Made by a program: the position numbers and the translations under genes. From the NCBI RefSeq assembly GCF_902477725.1, contig NZ_CABSIF010000008.1:124001-188000 (forward strand): a DNA stretch of 64,000 bases, given 5' to 3'. The notes below the pieces were generated by a model, which was not told the origin of the DNA, made no database searches, and was given only the letters and a program-made list of their open reading frames with translations. Shown here in pieces: positions 29,131-39,164 of the stretch; position 1 is the stretch's first letter, and the number at the start of each line of letters is the position of its first letter. The DNA is from an uncultured Desulfovibrio sp. GTDB lineage: Bacteria; Desulfobacterota; Desulfovibrionia; Desulfovibrionales; Desulfovibrionaceae.

Positions 29131-32100
29131 GTGTCTCCACCACTATTTTATCTCGGTCTTGATATTGGTTCCACCACAGTAAAACTGGCGCTGCTGAACG
29201 GCGACGGATCTGTTGCCGAAACCCGCTACAGCCGTCACGGCACGGCAGTTCGCGCCACCATGGCAGCCCTGCTTACCGAAGTCTCCCGGCTCTACCCCTT
29301 AGCCACCGTGCGCTGCGCCATGACAGGCTCCGGCGCTCTTGATCTCAGCAATCAGCTCTCCATCCCCTTTGTTCAGGAGCTGTTGGCAACAGCCCGCGCC
29401 ATTTCCTATGCTGCGCCGGATACTTCCGTGGCTGTGGAACTGGGCGGCGAAGACGCCAAGCTGCTCTATCTGGGGCAGGATGTGGAACTGCGCATGAACG
29501 AATCGTGCGCGGGCGGCACCGGGGCCTTCATCGACCAGATGGCCCGTCTGCTCAGCACGGATGCGGGCGGCCTCAATGATCTGGCGGCAAGGCATTCCAC
29601 GCTCTACCCCATCGCCTCGCGCTGCGGCGTGTTCGCCAAAACGGATATTGTGCCCCTGCTCAACGGCGGCGTACCGCGTGAAGATATCGCGGCCTCCATC
29701 TTTCAGGCGGTGGTGGAGCAAACCATCGGCGGGCTGGCCTGCGGCAGGCCCATTACCGGCAAGGTTGCCTTTTTGGGCGGGCCGTTGCACTTTCTGCCCG
29801 AACTCAAAAATCTGTTCATCCAGAATCTTGATCTTGCGGAGGCGCACATTGCGCACCTGCCCCATGCCCAGTGCACAGCCGCCATTGGCGCTGCGCGTTG
29901 CGCCATGTCGCTTGAAGAACACGAAACAGATGCCAAACCGCTCGATCTGGCCGATCTTGCCCGGAGCACCAGCAGCCTTTCGCACGCGCCCAAGGTCGCC
30001 GCAGAAAAAATTCTCCCTGCCATGTTTGCCGACAGCGCGGAATACGCGCGCTTCTGCCAGCGCCACGCAACAGCCAATGTGCTGCCCTCCGCAGATATCC
30101 GGCAGGCCCGGGGACCACTGTTCCTGGGGCTGGATCTCGGTTCAACCACGGTCAAGGCCGTGCTGGTAGACAACAAACAGCGCATTCTTGATTCCTGCTA
30201 CGCTTCCAACGGCGGCAATCCGTTACAGACCCTGCTGCCCCCGCTGGCAGACATGCTTGAACGCATCCCTGACGGCGCATGGCTTGCCGCATCCGGGGCC
30301 ACGGGCTACGGAGCGCATCTGGCAGAATCCGCCCTTGGCGTGGATACCGTGCTGGTGGAAACCCTGGCACATTTCAAGGCGGCCACGCGCCTTGTGCCAG
30401 AAGTCAGCTATGTCATAGACATAGGCGGCCAGGACATGAAATGCCTCAAGGTGGATAACGGCGTTATCAGCGACGTGAGCCTCAACGAGGCCTGTTCCGC
30501 TGGCTGCGGGGCTTTTCTTGAGAGCTTTGCCAAAGGCCTTGGCCTGAGCATGCAGGAGTTTGTGGATATTTCCCTGTACGCCGCGCATCCGGCTGATCTT
30601 GGCTCGCGCTGCACGGTTTTTATGAATTCGCGCGTCACGCAGGCCCAGAAAGACGGCTTGCAGATCGCCGACATTGCGGCGGGGCTTTGCTATTCTGTTG
30701 TGCGCAATGCGCTGGACAAGGTGCTGCGCATCAAAAATGTGGCAGAGCTGGGCGAACATGTGGTTGTGCAGGGCGGATCTTTCCTCAACGACGCCCTGCT
30801 CTGCGCCATGGAGCGCACTTTGGGGCGGCATGTGCACCGCCCTGCGGCTTCCGGCCTCATGGGAGCTTACGGGGCAGCCCTTGAATCTCTGGAAAAGGCG
30901 GAATGCGTCAGCGTCCGCTCTTCCATCACTGCCCCGCTTATCCGTGGTTTGGCCATGCGTACGCGCAGCTTTCGCTGCCGCGACTGCGGCAACAACTGCC
31001 TGCTCACAGAAACGCGCTTTTCGCACGGTTCGCGTCACATCGCGGGCAACAGGTGCGACAGGTTCAGTGAGGCGCACCGTGGCGCAACCGTCACGGCTCC
31101 CAACCTTGTAGCCTGGAAAAACCAGCGCCTGTTCCGCTACGAACCGCTGCCCCTTGAATCCGCGCCGCGCGGCAGGCTGGGCATCCCCAGAGTTCTGAAC
31201 GTCTACGCGCACTATCCTTTCTGGTTCACCCTCTTTACTTCGCTGGGATTCCGGGTTGAAGTGTCGCCGCCTACCAGCCGCGCCCTGTTTGCGGCGGGCC
31301 TGTCGTCCGTGCCCTCCCAAAGCGTATGCTACCCAGCCAAGCTGGCGCATGGTCATGTGCTGGCCCTGATTGAAAGCGGCATCAAGAGCATTTTCTTCCC
31401 CTGCATACCGCGCGAGGCGCAGGAATTTGCCGAAATGTGCGATTCCTTCTCCTGCCCGGTGGCCTGCGGCTATCCGCAGGTGGTGCGCGAGAATCTGCCG
31501 GAACTCAAGGATGCCGGGGCCGTCATGCACTCGCCCTTTGTAAACCTCACGCACACGGCCTCGCTGGTGCGCAACCTCTGCCGCGAATTCAACCTGCCAA
31601 GGGGTGAAGTACGCTCCGCAGTGCGGGCGGCGCGGCACGAGCAGGCGCACTATCTGCGTGAACTGCGCGCCGAGGCGGAACACATCTATGCCGAAATCCT
31701 GCGCAACAAGGGCGTTCTGGTGGTTCTGGCCGGCCGCCCCTACCATGCGGACCCGCAGGTGCACCACGGTCTGCCCGACTTCATCGCCTCGCTGGGCGCT
31801 GCGGTCATCAGCGAGGACGCCATGCCCCGCAGCTGGACAGGCCACCGAATGTCCTTTCCCCTGCGGGCGCGCAATCAATGGACATACGCCGCCCGTCTCT
31901 ACCGGGCGGGATTGTGGGCCTGCGAGGCAGACCACGGCACCGCGCGGGTGGAACTCGTGCAACTGACTTCCTTTGGCTGCGGCATAGACGCCATCACTGC
32001 CGACCAGATGCGGGAGCTCATGCGCGCCCATGGCAAGCTGTACACCCTCATCAAGATGGACGAGGGCAATGCCCTGGCCTCTGCGCGTATTCGTATCCGC

Positions 32101-33477
32101 TCGCTGCTGGCAGTGAGCCGCACCAGGGCTGGAGACAGCACAGCAACCGCAGTTTCCCACGCGCCGCCGGTGTTCAACAAACGTGATGCGGCCACGCATA
32201 CCATTCTTGTACCGCAAATGGCCCCGCTGCATTTTCCGCTCATGACCCAGGCCATCGCGGGCAGCGGACACACCATCCAGTTGCTGCCCACGGTGAACGC
32301 AGAAGCCGTGAGTCTGGGGCAGGCTTATGTAAACAACGATGCCTGCTACCCGGCCATCGTGGCTATTGGGCAGCTATTACAGGCTCTGCGCGATGGCGGG
32401 CTTGATCCACGCCGCACGGCCCTGCTGCTTTCGCAGACATGCGGCCCCTGCCGGGCCAGCAATTATCCGGCTCTGCTGCGCAGGGCGCTTATGGAATACG
32501 GCTACGACCCGGTGCCCGTGCTCACGCTCAATGCCTCGGGGTCAGAGAGCCAGCCAGGCCTGCGGCCTGACCGCGCCCTGCTCTGGCGCATGCTGCTTGG
32601 CATGCTTGCCGGCGACATGCTGCAAAGGCTTTCATTATTTACAGGCACCTACGAATGCCATGCAGGGCAAACCGAAGACAGGGTGCAGCACTGGCTGCAA
32701 ACTCTGATTCCTGTGGTGCGCAAGGGGGATGAAACCGCTCTGCGGCAACTGCTGCCCCGCCTCGTGCAGGATTTTGCCTCCATCCGCACAGCACTGTCCC
32801 CCAAGCCACGGGTGGCTGTTGTGGGCGAAATCCTGCTGACCTATCATGCAGACGCCAACAATCACATTGTTGAGCAGATCAGGCAGGAAGGCGGCGAACC
32901 CCTCTTGCCGGACTTTGCCAACTTCATGCTCTACTGCCTGCGCGATGCCGTGTACGACTGGCGTTATCAGGGCGGCAGCGCCTGGGCTGCGCTGGGCAAT
33001 GGACTTGTGATGCGCCGCATTGAAGGTGTGCGCCGCTACATGCGCGGCGCGCTCAACACCTCGCACCTGAGCGCCCACGTCATGCCTGTGGCGCATATTG
33101 ACGATCTGGCCCGGCTGGGCGAAAGCGTCATGTCCCTTGGCAACAGCGCTGGCGAGGGCTGGCTGCTGCCTGCAGAAATGCTGGAGTTTCTCGAACACGG
33201 CACAAACAACATACTCTGCCTGCAACCCTTTGGCTGCCTGCCGAACCACGTGGTGGGGCGCGGCGCGTTCAAGGCCGTTCGCCGTCAGCGCTCCGAGGCC
33301 AACATCATGGCGCTTGATTACGACCCCGGCAGCAGCGAGGCCAATCAGCTCAACCGCATACGGCTTTTCATGGCTATCGCCAGAGAGAAGGAAAAGGACA
33401 GGGAAGAAGCCGCCCGGCATGCCCGGCACACCTATGCGGGCACAATGGGAAGCGACAGAGCATACTGGCAGCAATAA
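29131..33477 (+). CDS. Giant fused acyl-CoA dehydratase activase
   Basis: A cytoplasmic protein of 1448 aa. Two consecutive BadF/BcrD-type ASKHA ATPase domains open it: LGLDIGSTTVKLALL with NESCAGGTGAF (about 1-270), and LGLDLGSTTVKAVLV with NEACSAGCGAF (about 325-590). A Cys-rich linker (FRCRDCGNNCLL) leads to a DUF2229-like region (about 685-900, including PSQSVCYPAKLAHGH) and a C-terminal region with LLSQTCGPCRASNYPALLRR. Single activases reduce a [4Fe-4S] cluster to drive (R)-2-hydroxyacyl-CoA dehydratases. No dehydratase subunit gene is nearby, so the client is unknown. GTG 29131 follows GAGG at eight bases; a TTG two codons earlier is less likely. Confidence 0.88.
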   Translation: MSPPLFYLGLDIGSTTVKLALLNGDGSVAETRYSRHGTAVRATMAALLTEVSRLYPLATVRCAMTGSGALDLSNQLSIPFVQELLATARAISYAAPDTSVAVELGGEDAKLLYLGQDVELRMNESCAGGTGAFIDQMARLLSTDAGGLNDLAARHSTLYPIASRCGVFAKTDIVPLLNGGVPREDIAASIFQAVVEQTIGGLACGRPITGKVAFLGGPLHFLPELKNLFIQNLDLAEAHIAHLPHAQCTAAIGAARCAMSLEEHETDAKPLDLADLARSTSSLSHAPKVAAEKILPAMFADSAEYARFCQRHATANVLPSADIRQARGPLFLGLDLGSTTVKAVLVDNKQRILDSCYASNGGNPLQTLLPPLADMLERIPDGAWLAASGATGYGAHLAESALGVDTVLVETLAHFKAATRLVPEVSYVIDIGGQDMKCLKVDNGVISDVSLNEACSAGCGAFLESFAKGLGLSMQEFVDISLYAAHPADLGSRCTVFMNSRVTQAQKDGLQIADIAAGLCYSVVRNALDKVLRIKNVAELGEHVVVQGGSFLNDALLCAMERTLGRHVHRPAASGLMGAYGAALESLEKAECVSVRSSITAPLIRGLAMRTRSFRCRDCGNNCLLTETRFSHGSRHIAGNRCDRFSEAHRGATVTAPNLVAWKNQRLFRYEPLPLESAPRGRLGIPRVLNVYAHYPFWFTLFTSLGFRVEVSPPTSRALFAAGLSSVPSQSVCYPAKLAHGHVLALIESGIKSIFFPCIPREAQEFAEMCDSFSCPVACGYPQVVRENLPELKDAGAVMHSPFVNLTHTASLVRNLCREFNLPRGEVRSAVRAARHEQAHYLRELRAEAEHIYAEILRNKGVLVVLAGRPYHADPQVHHGLPDFIASLGAAVISEDAMPRSWTGHRMSFPLRARNQWTYAARLYRAGLWACEADHGTARVELVQLTSFGCGIDAITADQMRELMRAHGKLYTLIKMDEGNALASARIRIRSLLAVSRTRAGDSTATAVSHAPPVFNKRDAATHTILVPQMAPLHFPLMTQAIAGSGHTIQLLPTVNAEAVSLGQAYVNNDACYPAIVAIGQLLQALRDGGLDPRRTALLLSQTCGPCRASNYPALLRRALMEYGYDPVPVLTLNASGSESQPGLRPDRALLWRMLLGMLAGDMLQRLSLFTGTYECHAGQTEDRVQHWLQTLIPVVRKGDETALRQLLPRLVQDFASIRTALSPKPRVAVVGEILLTYHADANNHIVEQIRQEGGEPLLPDFANFMLYCLRDAVYDWRYQGGSAWAALGNGLVMRRIEGVRRYMRGALNTSHLSAHVMPVAHIDDLARLGESVMSLGNSAGEGWLLPAEMLEFLEHGTNNILCLQPFGCLPNHVVGRGAFKAVRRQRSEANIMALDYDPGSSEANQLNRIRLFMAIAREKEKDREEAARHARHTYAGTMGSDRAYWQQ

Positions 33478-33485
33478 ACCGCAAA

Positions 33486-33522
33486 AAAACCGCCCGCTGG
33501 AATCATCCCGGCGGGCGGTTTT
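33486..33522 (+). terminator. Intrinsic terminator after the activase gene
   Basis: A 12-bp stem, AAAACCGCCCGC and its complement GCGGGCGGTTTT, has a 13-base loop and lies 8 bp after the activase stop codon. Confidence 0.9.
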
Positions 33523-33610
33523 ATATTATCTGCACAAAATCACATCATGCCCAGCAAATTATCTGAAGCATAAGGGAACAAAATGCCTGTTCCAGCTACG
33601 CTGAAAAAGG

Positions 33611-33907
33611 CTATTCTTCGCGGGGGGGCAGTTCCCTGCCGCCTTCTTCAAGGCGTTGCAGGAACTTGTCACGGCATTCATAGCTACAGAAACGGTGAAC
33701 TTTTTCACCGTCGCGCACGGAAATAGAACCGTCAACGGCCACATACGCGCCGCATTCGGGGTCTTTGACCATCTCGCCCGCGGCAACCTTACGCTCCATT
33801 TCAGCAGCGCTTTCCTGCTTGCTTTCCTTCTGCTTCTTGTTCAGATCATTGGCAAAAAGGCGATACAGGGCGTAGCCCGCCAAAATCAGAATGAGCCACT
33901 TTACCAT
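33611..33907 (-). CDS. Membrane-anchored TRASH/YHS-like zinc-ribbon protein
   Basis: A 98-aa protein with one N-terminal membrane helix (LILILAGYALYRLF), a charged linker and a small cysteine domain. The DPECGAYV segment followed by FCSYECRDKF gives the C...FC..C pattern of TRASH/YHS metal-binding modules. A role in metal sensing or handling is inferred from the module only. It stands alone, oriented toward the activase terminator. Confidence 0.7.
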   Translation of the reverse strand: MVKWLILILAGYALYRLFANDLNKKQKESKQESAAEMERKVAAGEMVKDPECGAYVAVDGSISVRDGEKVHRFCSYECRDKFLQRLEEGGRELPPREE

Positions 33908-34012
33908 TTGTTATGCTCCTTAATCCCGTGGCACGGGTCGCGTAAGGCTGGAGTGCAGCCCTTTCAGGCATATTAAAGCCGTGGAAGACAATATCACAGA
34001 GGGCGGCACCAG

Positions 34013-34528
34013 TCACTGAAAAATTCTGTCCCCTTCCACGCGGCAGACTGTACGCGCCAGCCAATCCCTTACGGGCAGACCGTCTACAACGATCAGAGGC
34101 GCAATATCAAGCAACGGCCGCATGACAAAAGCCCTCACCGTCAGGCGTGGATGCGGCACAAGGCAATGGGGATCGGTGCTCCGCTCCTGCCCAAAAAGCA
34201 GAAGGTCAATATCAATCACGCGCGGCCCAAAACGCAGTACCGGGTCAGGGCTGCGCACCCGCCCAAGCCTGGCCTCTATCTCCAGCAGAGCGTCCACAAG
34301 GCTGCAAGGCCGCCAGTTATCGCCGGGAAAAAGCTCAACCGCCTGATTGAGGAACCAGGGTTGCTCCGTATATTCCTGCGGTTCTGTCCGGTAGACGGGG
34401 GATACTGCGCTAATGCCCATTTCCGGCAGTGTGGCCAGGGCGTCCAGGGCTGCTGCAAGTTTTTCTGCCGCGATGTCGCAGTTGGAGCCAAGGCTCACGT
34501 AGGCCCGCAGTTTTGTTTGATCTGCCAT
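34013..34528 (-). CDS. folK: 2-amino-4-hydroxy-6-hydroxymethyldihydropteridine pyrophosphokinase
   Basis: The folate-pathway enzyme that transfers pyrophosphate from ATP to 6-hydroxymethyl-dihydropterin (171 aa). Family motifs are YVSLGSNCD, SPVYRTEP, and the signature RFGPRVIDIDLLLFG, followed by VPHPRLTVRAFV. The frame extends to 34720, but ATG 34528 has AAGGAAA just upstream and gives the normal N-terminus. Confidence 0.95.
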   Translation of the reverse strand: MADQTKLRAYVSLGSNCDIAAEKLAAALDALATLPEMGISAVSPVYRTEPQEYTEQPWFLNQAVELFPGDNWRPCSLVDALLEIEARLGRVRSPDPVLRFGPRVIDIDLLLFGQERSTDPHCLVPHPRLTVRAFVMRPLLDIAPLIVVDGLPVRDWLARTVCRVEGDRIFQ

Positions 34529-34683
34529 CAGGTTTCCTTCAGATAGGTTCAGCCCGCTTTTTAGCAAGGTTTGCAGCATATCTTTTTTTGCGGAAAGGAT
34601 AAAGCCCACCGCATGCAACGCATCCGGGCGGTTTTGATTGCAAAAGGCTTGCTCCGTTGCAGTAAGGCGGCTAGCATGGGCGC

Positions 34684-35613
34684 ATGGCACATCCACGCAC
34701 CAAAGCCCCTGCCCTGGCAACTATTTTACCCCTGTGGCGGGATTTTTTGCTGGCCCAGCGCGGCCTCTCGCCCAATACGGTTGAAGCCTACGGGCAAGAT
34801 CTTGAGAGTTTTTTTCTGTACCGGCAGGAGCTGGCCCAGGGCGCGGCGGAAGAATCCCTGCCCGACCCCGATGAGCAGGAGATTTTTCTGTATCTTGCCT
34901 GGCTGCGCGCGCGGCAGAACACAGGGCGCACCCTTGCACGGCGTCTTTCCGCCCTGCGGGCATTTTTCGCCTTTGCCGTTGATGAAGGCAGGCTGCGTAA
35001 AAACCCCGCTGAATTGCTGGAAAACCCCAAATTGCCCCAGCACCTGCCGGAGGTGCTGACAAGGGACGAAATGGAATCCCTGCTTGCCCAGCCAGACCTG
35101 CGCGACAAAAGCGGCAAGCGCGACCGTTGCATGCTTGAGCTTCTATACGCCGCAGGCTTACGCGTTTCTGAGCTGTGCACCATGTGCGTGCCGGATCTTG
35201 ACCTGCAACGCGGCCTTGTGCGCGTGTTTGGCAAGGGTTCCAAAGAAAGGCTGGTGCCCCTGCACGACCTGATGCAGCAAATGCTGGCAGACTATATCAG
35301 CGCATGCAGGCCCCTGTTTGCGCCCACGGGCAACCAGCTTTTCGTCAACCGCTCGGGCCGTGCCCTGACGCGCCAGTACGTGTGGAAAATGGTTAAAAAG
35401 TATGCGCTTGAGGCGGGCATCCGACGCGCCATTTCGCCGCACACGTTCAGGCATTCCTTTGCCACGCACCTTCTCGAGGGCGGCGCAGACCTGCGCGCCG
35501 TGCAGATGCTGCTTGGGCACGCCGACATAAGCGCCACAGAAATTTATACCCATGTGCAGGCCGAACGCCTGCGCGGCATACACCATCAATTCCACCCCCG
35601 GAGCCGCCAGTGA
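34684..35613 (+). CDS. xerD: Tyrosine recombinase XerD
   Basis: The site-specific recombinase for chromosome dimer resolution at dif (309 aa). A SAM-like N-terminal domain begins RDFLLAQRGLSPNTVEAYGQ. The catalytic residues are visible in AAGLRVSELC (Arg), GKGSKERLVPL (Lys), HTFRHSFATHLL (His..Arg), LLGHADISATEIYTH (His and the nucleophile Tyr). Size and motifs fit XerD rather than a phage integrase. FtsK, its activator at dif, is also in the window. The last bases overlap the next gene as GTGA. Confidence 0.92.
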   Translation: MAHPRTKAPALATILPLWRDFLLAQRGLSPNTVEAYGQDLESFFLYRQELAQGAAEESLPDPDEQEIFLYLAWLRARQNTGRTLARRLSALRAFFAFAVDEGRLRKNPAELLENPKLPQHLPEVLTRDEMESLLAQPDLRDKSGKRDRCMLELLYAAGLRVSELCTMCVPDLDLQRGLVRVFGKGSKERLVPLHDLMQQMLADYISACRPLFAPTGNQLFVNRSGRALTRQYVWKMVKKYALEAGIRRAISPHTFRHSFATHLLEGGADLRAVQMLLGHADISATEIYTHVQAERLRGIHHQFHPRSRQ

Positions 35614-38444
35614 TCCCTGCGCCGGAAACGACCCCACAGGCGGCATCCGCCCAAACCGCAACTGATCAGACTGCCTCCGTACAGGCAGCGTCCGCTTCCG
35701 CGGCCTCAGCGTTGCAGCATACAGCCGGGACAACGCTCATCACCTGCCACGCCAATGCGGATTTTGACGCCTTTGCAGCCATGCTGGCGGCACGATTCCT
35801 TTACACACCGCATGTGCTGCTCTTTCCCGGCACGCAGGAGCGCGGCCTGCAAAAGCTCATTGCCGGGCTGGACACGGCGGCGCTGGGCATTGTGGAAACT
35901 TCGGCAATCCCGTGGGATTTCATAACCCGCCTTGTGGTTGTGGATACCCGTCAGCGTGGCCGCATTAGCCATGTGGCCCAATTGCTCGACCGTGATGACG
36001 TGACCGTGGAACTGTGGGATCACCACCCGGATTCTACGGACGACATCACAAGTCCGCATATGCACATGGCACACATAGGCTCTGTCACAAGCCTCATTGT
36101 GCAGGCCATTTCGGAGCGTGGCCTCAGCCTCAGCGCGGACGATGCCACCCTGCTGGGTCTTGGCATTTATGGCGACACCGGCTCTTTCACCTACTCTTCA
36201 ACCACGCAGGCCGATTTTATGGCGGCGGCATGGCTGCTCGGGCAGGGCATGGATGTGAACCGCATTGATGCTCTGGCGGCCCACGAACTCACAAGCCTGC
36301 ACATACAGGCCCTGAACAGCCTGCTGGAGTCCACCCAGACGTACAACATCAACAATGTTCAGGTAACGCTTTCAGAAGCCGCCATGGAACATTATCTGGG
36401 TGATTTCGCCTATCTGGCCCACCGACTCATGGAAATGGAAAGATTCCCGGTGCTGTTTGCCATCGGGCTTATGGACGACCGCATTCAGGTGGTGGCCCGC
36501 AGCCGCAACGAGGCCATCAACGTAGGCGACATCTGCGCGGCCCTTGGCGGCGGCGGCCATGCCTACGCGGCTTCGGCCTCCGTGCGCTCCATGACGGTGC
36601 ATGAAGTGCGCGATATGATTCTGCGCCACCTCTACGCTCAGGCCTACCCAGATAAAACAGCGCGCGAATACATGTCTTCGCCAGCCGTGGGCATTGAGGC
36701 CACTGCCACCATTCATGAGGCAGATGAACTCATGCTCCACTTCGGGCTCAAGGCCGTACCGGTCTTCATGCCCGATACCCGCCAGTGCATCGGCCTGCTG
36801 GATGCCCTCACGGCCTCGCGGGCCAGCGCCCACGGCCTTGGCGCATCCACGGTTGAAGACTACATGAGCCGCAGAATCACCACACTGCCGCCAGACGCAA
36901 CGCTCAAGGATCTGACCACCACCATCGTGGGAGGCCGCCAGCGCCTTGTGCCCATTGTGGAAGACGACAAGGTTATCGGCGTGGTCACGCGCACAGACCT
37001 TATCAATGTTTTTGCGCAGGAGCCGGGTCATATGCCGGAACCGCGCACCACCAGCGGCAAGGAACGCAACCTTGGCAAGCTCATACAGGACAGACTGCCC
37101 CTTGCCAGCCGCAACATGCTGCACCTTGCGGGCAGGCTGGGGAGGGAGCTAGGGCTGCCGGTATATGCCGTGGGCGGCTTTGTGCGCGATCTTCTGCTCC
37201 AACGCCCCAACCAGGATATTGATCTGGTGGTGGAGGGCAACGGCATAGCCCTTGCGCGGGCACTGGCAAAAGAACTCAACGGGCGAGTGCGCGAACACCA
37301 GAAATTCCTCACCTCTGTGGTCATTTACACCGATGCCGCAGGGGCCGAAGCCCGCATCGACGTAGCCACGGCGCGCCTTGAATATTATGAATACCCTGCG
37401 GCCTTGCCCACGGTTGAGCTTTCGTCCATCAAGATGGATCTGTTCCGCCGCGATTTTTCCATCAACGCTCTGGCTGTACGGCTTGATTGCGAGCCGTTCG
37501 GCCAGTTGGTGGATTTTTTCGGCGGCCAGCGCGACATCAAGGAGCGCGTCATCAGGGTGCTGCACACCCTGAGCTTTGTGGAAGACCCCACCCGCTGCCT
37601 CAGAGCTGTGCGCTTTGAGCAGCGCTATAACTTCCACATCGGGGCAGGTACGGAAAAGCTCATCAAGAACGCCCTCAAGCTCAAGCTCATGGACAAGCTC
37701 TCGGGCTTTCGGCTGTTCCACGAGTTCCAGCATATCTGCGATGAGGAAGACCCTTCGGCCTGCATTGCGCGTCTTGACCAGCTCGGCGTACTTGAGGCGG
37801 TTTCTCCCCTGCTGTCGCTCAATCCCACGCGCAAAAACCTGCTGCTGCGGCTTCAGGAGACGCTCACGTGGTACAGGCTGCTGTATTTTGAAGAGGCTGC
37901 CCAACCATGGCTGGCCTTCTTTCTGGCCCTCAACCACAACATGAGCTATGCCGATACGGCAAATCACTATCAGCGCATGGGCCTGCCCGAACCCCGACGG
38001 GCCGACATTTTGCGCCAGCGCGAGCACATGCGCGTGGTGCGCGGCAAGCTGGAGCCGTGGCAAAAAGACCATGAGGCAGGCAAGGAGAGCATCAGCACCC
38101 TGTGCGCCCTGCTGCGGCCCCTTTCGCTCGAATGCCTGCTCTACCTCATGGCAGACACAAGCAATGCCGCCTTGCAAAAAAACCTTTCGCGCTACATTAC
38201 CCAGTGGCGCAAAGAAAAGACGGATGTGAGCGGCGAAGACCTGCGCATCATGGGGCTGGAACCCGGCCCCGCCTTTGGGCGCATTCTGGACGCCGTGCTT
38301 GCAGCCAAGCTTGACGGCACGGCCGCAACGCCAGAGCAGCAGATGGATCTGGCGCGCAGCCTCGTGTGCAGTATCGCCGCAAAATCCGGCAATGGGAATG
38401 AAGAACAAACCAGTCGGAATTCTTCACTTGCCCAGCGTTTATAA
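35610..38444 (+). CDS. DHH phosphoesterase-CBS-tRNA nucleotidyltransferase fusion
   Basis: A three-part protein of 944 aa. Residues about 40-345 form a DHH/DHHA1 phosphoesterase (HANADFDAFAAML, WDHHPDS and GGGGHAYAAS). Two CBS domains follow (about 350-475, including YMSRRITTLPPDATL). The rest is a class II tRNA nucleotidyltransferase (VGGFVRDLLL, DIDLVVEG, and RRDFSINALAV near residue 615). Related fusions in deltaproteobacteria are A-adding enzymes acting with a separate CC-adding one; whether this copy adds A alone is inference. The start is a GTG overlapping the xerD stop. The Ala/Thr/Gln-rich first 35 residues look unstructured. Confidence 0.9.
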   Translation: MIPAPETTPQAASAQTATDQTASVQAASASAASALQHTAGTTLITCHANADFDAFAAMLAARFLYTPHVLLFPGTQERGLQKLIAGLDTAALGIVETSAIPWDFITRLVVVDTRQRGRISHVAQLLDRDDVTVELWDHHPDSTDDITSPHMHMAHIGSVTSLIVQAISERGLSLSADDATLLGLGIYGDTGSFTYSSTTQADFMAAAWLLGQGMDVNRIDALAAHELTSLHIQALNSLLESTQTYNINNVQVTLSEAAMEHYLGDFAYLAHRLMEMERFPVLFAIGLMDDRIQVVARSRNEAINVGDICAALGGGGHAYAASASVRSMTVHEVRDMILRHLYAQAYPDKTAREYMSSPAVGIEATATIHEADELMLHFGLKAVPVFMPDTRQCIGLLDALTASRASAHGLGASTVEDYMSRRITTLPPDATLKDLTTTIVGGRQRLVPIVEDDKVIGVVTRTDLINVFAQEPGHMPEPRTTSGKERNLGKLIQDRLPLASRNMLHLAGRLGRELGLPVYAVGGFVRDLLLQRPNQDIDLVVEGNGIALARALAKELNGRVREHQKFLTSVVIYTDAAGAEARIDVATARLEYYEYPAALPTVELSSIKMDLFRRDFSINALAVRLDCEPFGQLVDFFGGQRDIKERVIRVLHTLSFVEDPTRCLRAVRFEQRYNFHIGAGTEKLIKNALKLKLMDKLSGFRLFHEFQHICDEEDPSACIARLDQLGVLEAVSPLLSLNPTRKNLLLRLQETLTWYRLLYFEEAAQPWLAFFLALNHNMSYADTANHYQRMGLPEPRRADILRQREHMRVVRGKLEPWQKDHEAGKESISTLCALLRPLSLECLLYLMADTSNAALQKNLSRYITQWRKEKTDVSGEDLRIMGLEPGPAFGRILDAVLAAKLDGTAATPEQQMDLARSLVCSIAAKSGNGNEEQTSRNSSLAQRL

Positions 38445-38464
38445 GAGGTGTATAGAAACCAACT

Positions 38465-39007
38465 ATGAAACAACTATGGGCTCCATGGCGCATTGAGTAC
38501 ATTCTTGGCCCCAAGCCAGACTCCTGCGTGTTCTGCCTCCCCGAGCATACGGCGGATGACGAGCAGCGCCTTGTACTGCACAGAGGCCGGATGGCCTTTG
38601 TCATCATGAACAAATTCCCGTATAATAACGGGCATATCATGGTGTGCCCATATCGGCACGTTATGCTGCTGGCTGACCTCAAGCCGGAAGAAACCCATGA
38701 AATCATGGATCTTTTACAGCAGTGTACTGTAATCTTAAAGCAGCACTTTAACTGTGAAGGCATCAATATCGGCCTGAACCAGGGGCAGGCAGCGGGCGCG
38801 GGCATTCGCGAACATCTGCATTTTCACCTGGTGCCGCGCTGGACGGGCGACTCTTCATTCATGGCAGTGTTTGACGAAGTGCGCACCATGCCCGAACACT
38901 TGAGCCGCACCTATGCGGCACTGAAACCGTATTTCACGAATGGCGCGGCCAATGGCAAGCAAGACCGCGCCGCTTCCACGCCCGGGCAGGAAGGTTGCGG
39001 CTCGTAA
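38465..39007 (+). CDS. HIT-family nucleotide-binding protein
   Basis: A histidine-triad hydrolase or AP4A phosphorylase-like enzyme (180 aa). The first domain shows FVIMNKFPYNNGHIMVCPYRH, and the triad is HLHFHLVPRW near residue 120. N-terminal MKQLWAPWRIEYI and the CVFC pair (about residues 21-24, CVFCLPEH) match the AP4A phosphorylase-type subgroup. It begins 20 bp after the fusion gene and is probably co-transcribed with it. Confidence 0.9.
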   Translation: MKQLWAPWRIEYILGPKPDSCVFCLPEHTADDEQRLVLHRGRMAFVIMNKFPYNNGHIMVCPYRHVMLLADLKPEETHEIMDLLQQCTVILKQHFNCEGINIGLNQGQAAGAGIREHLHFHLVPRWTGDSSFMAVFDEVRTMPEHLSRTYAALKPYFTNGAANGKQDRAASTPGQEGCGS

Positions 39008-39164
39008 GGGCTGCATGACCTTGTGGCGGGGATTGTCTTTTTCGCAGGGGGCGACAAAGACCGGCTGGAGAGCGCGATGCTGTGCCCTCTTGGGCGATGC
39101 GGCATTCTCAAAAAGCCCGTGAAGTTTTTTTGAGATAGCTTTATTTAGCCTGAGGAGTATGTCT

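Noticed and set aside
30223..32271. A 682-codon open frame on the minus strand inside the activase gene
   Set aside because: It is antisense to a gene with clear ATPase motifs, lacks a ribosome site and has shadow-like composition. The same applies to the long frames at 39668-41539, 45427-46728 and 48600-49832.
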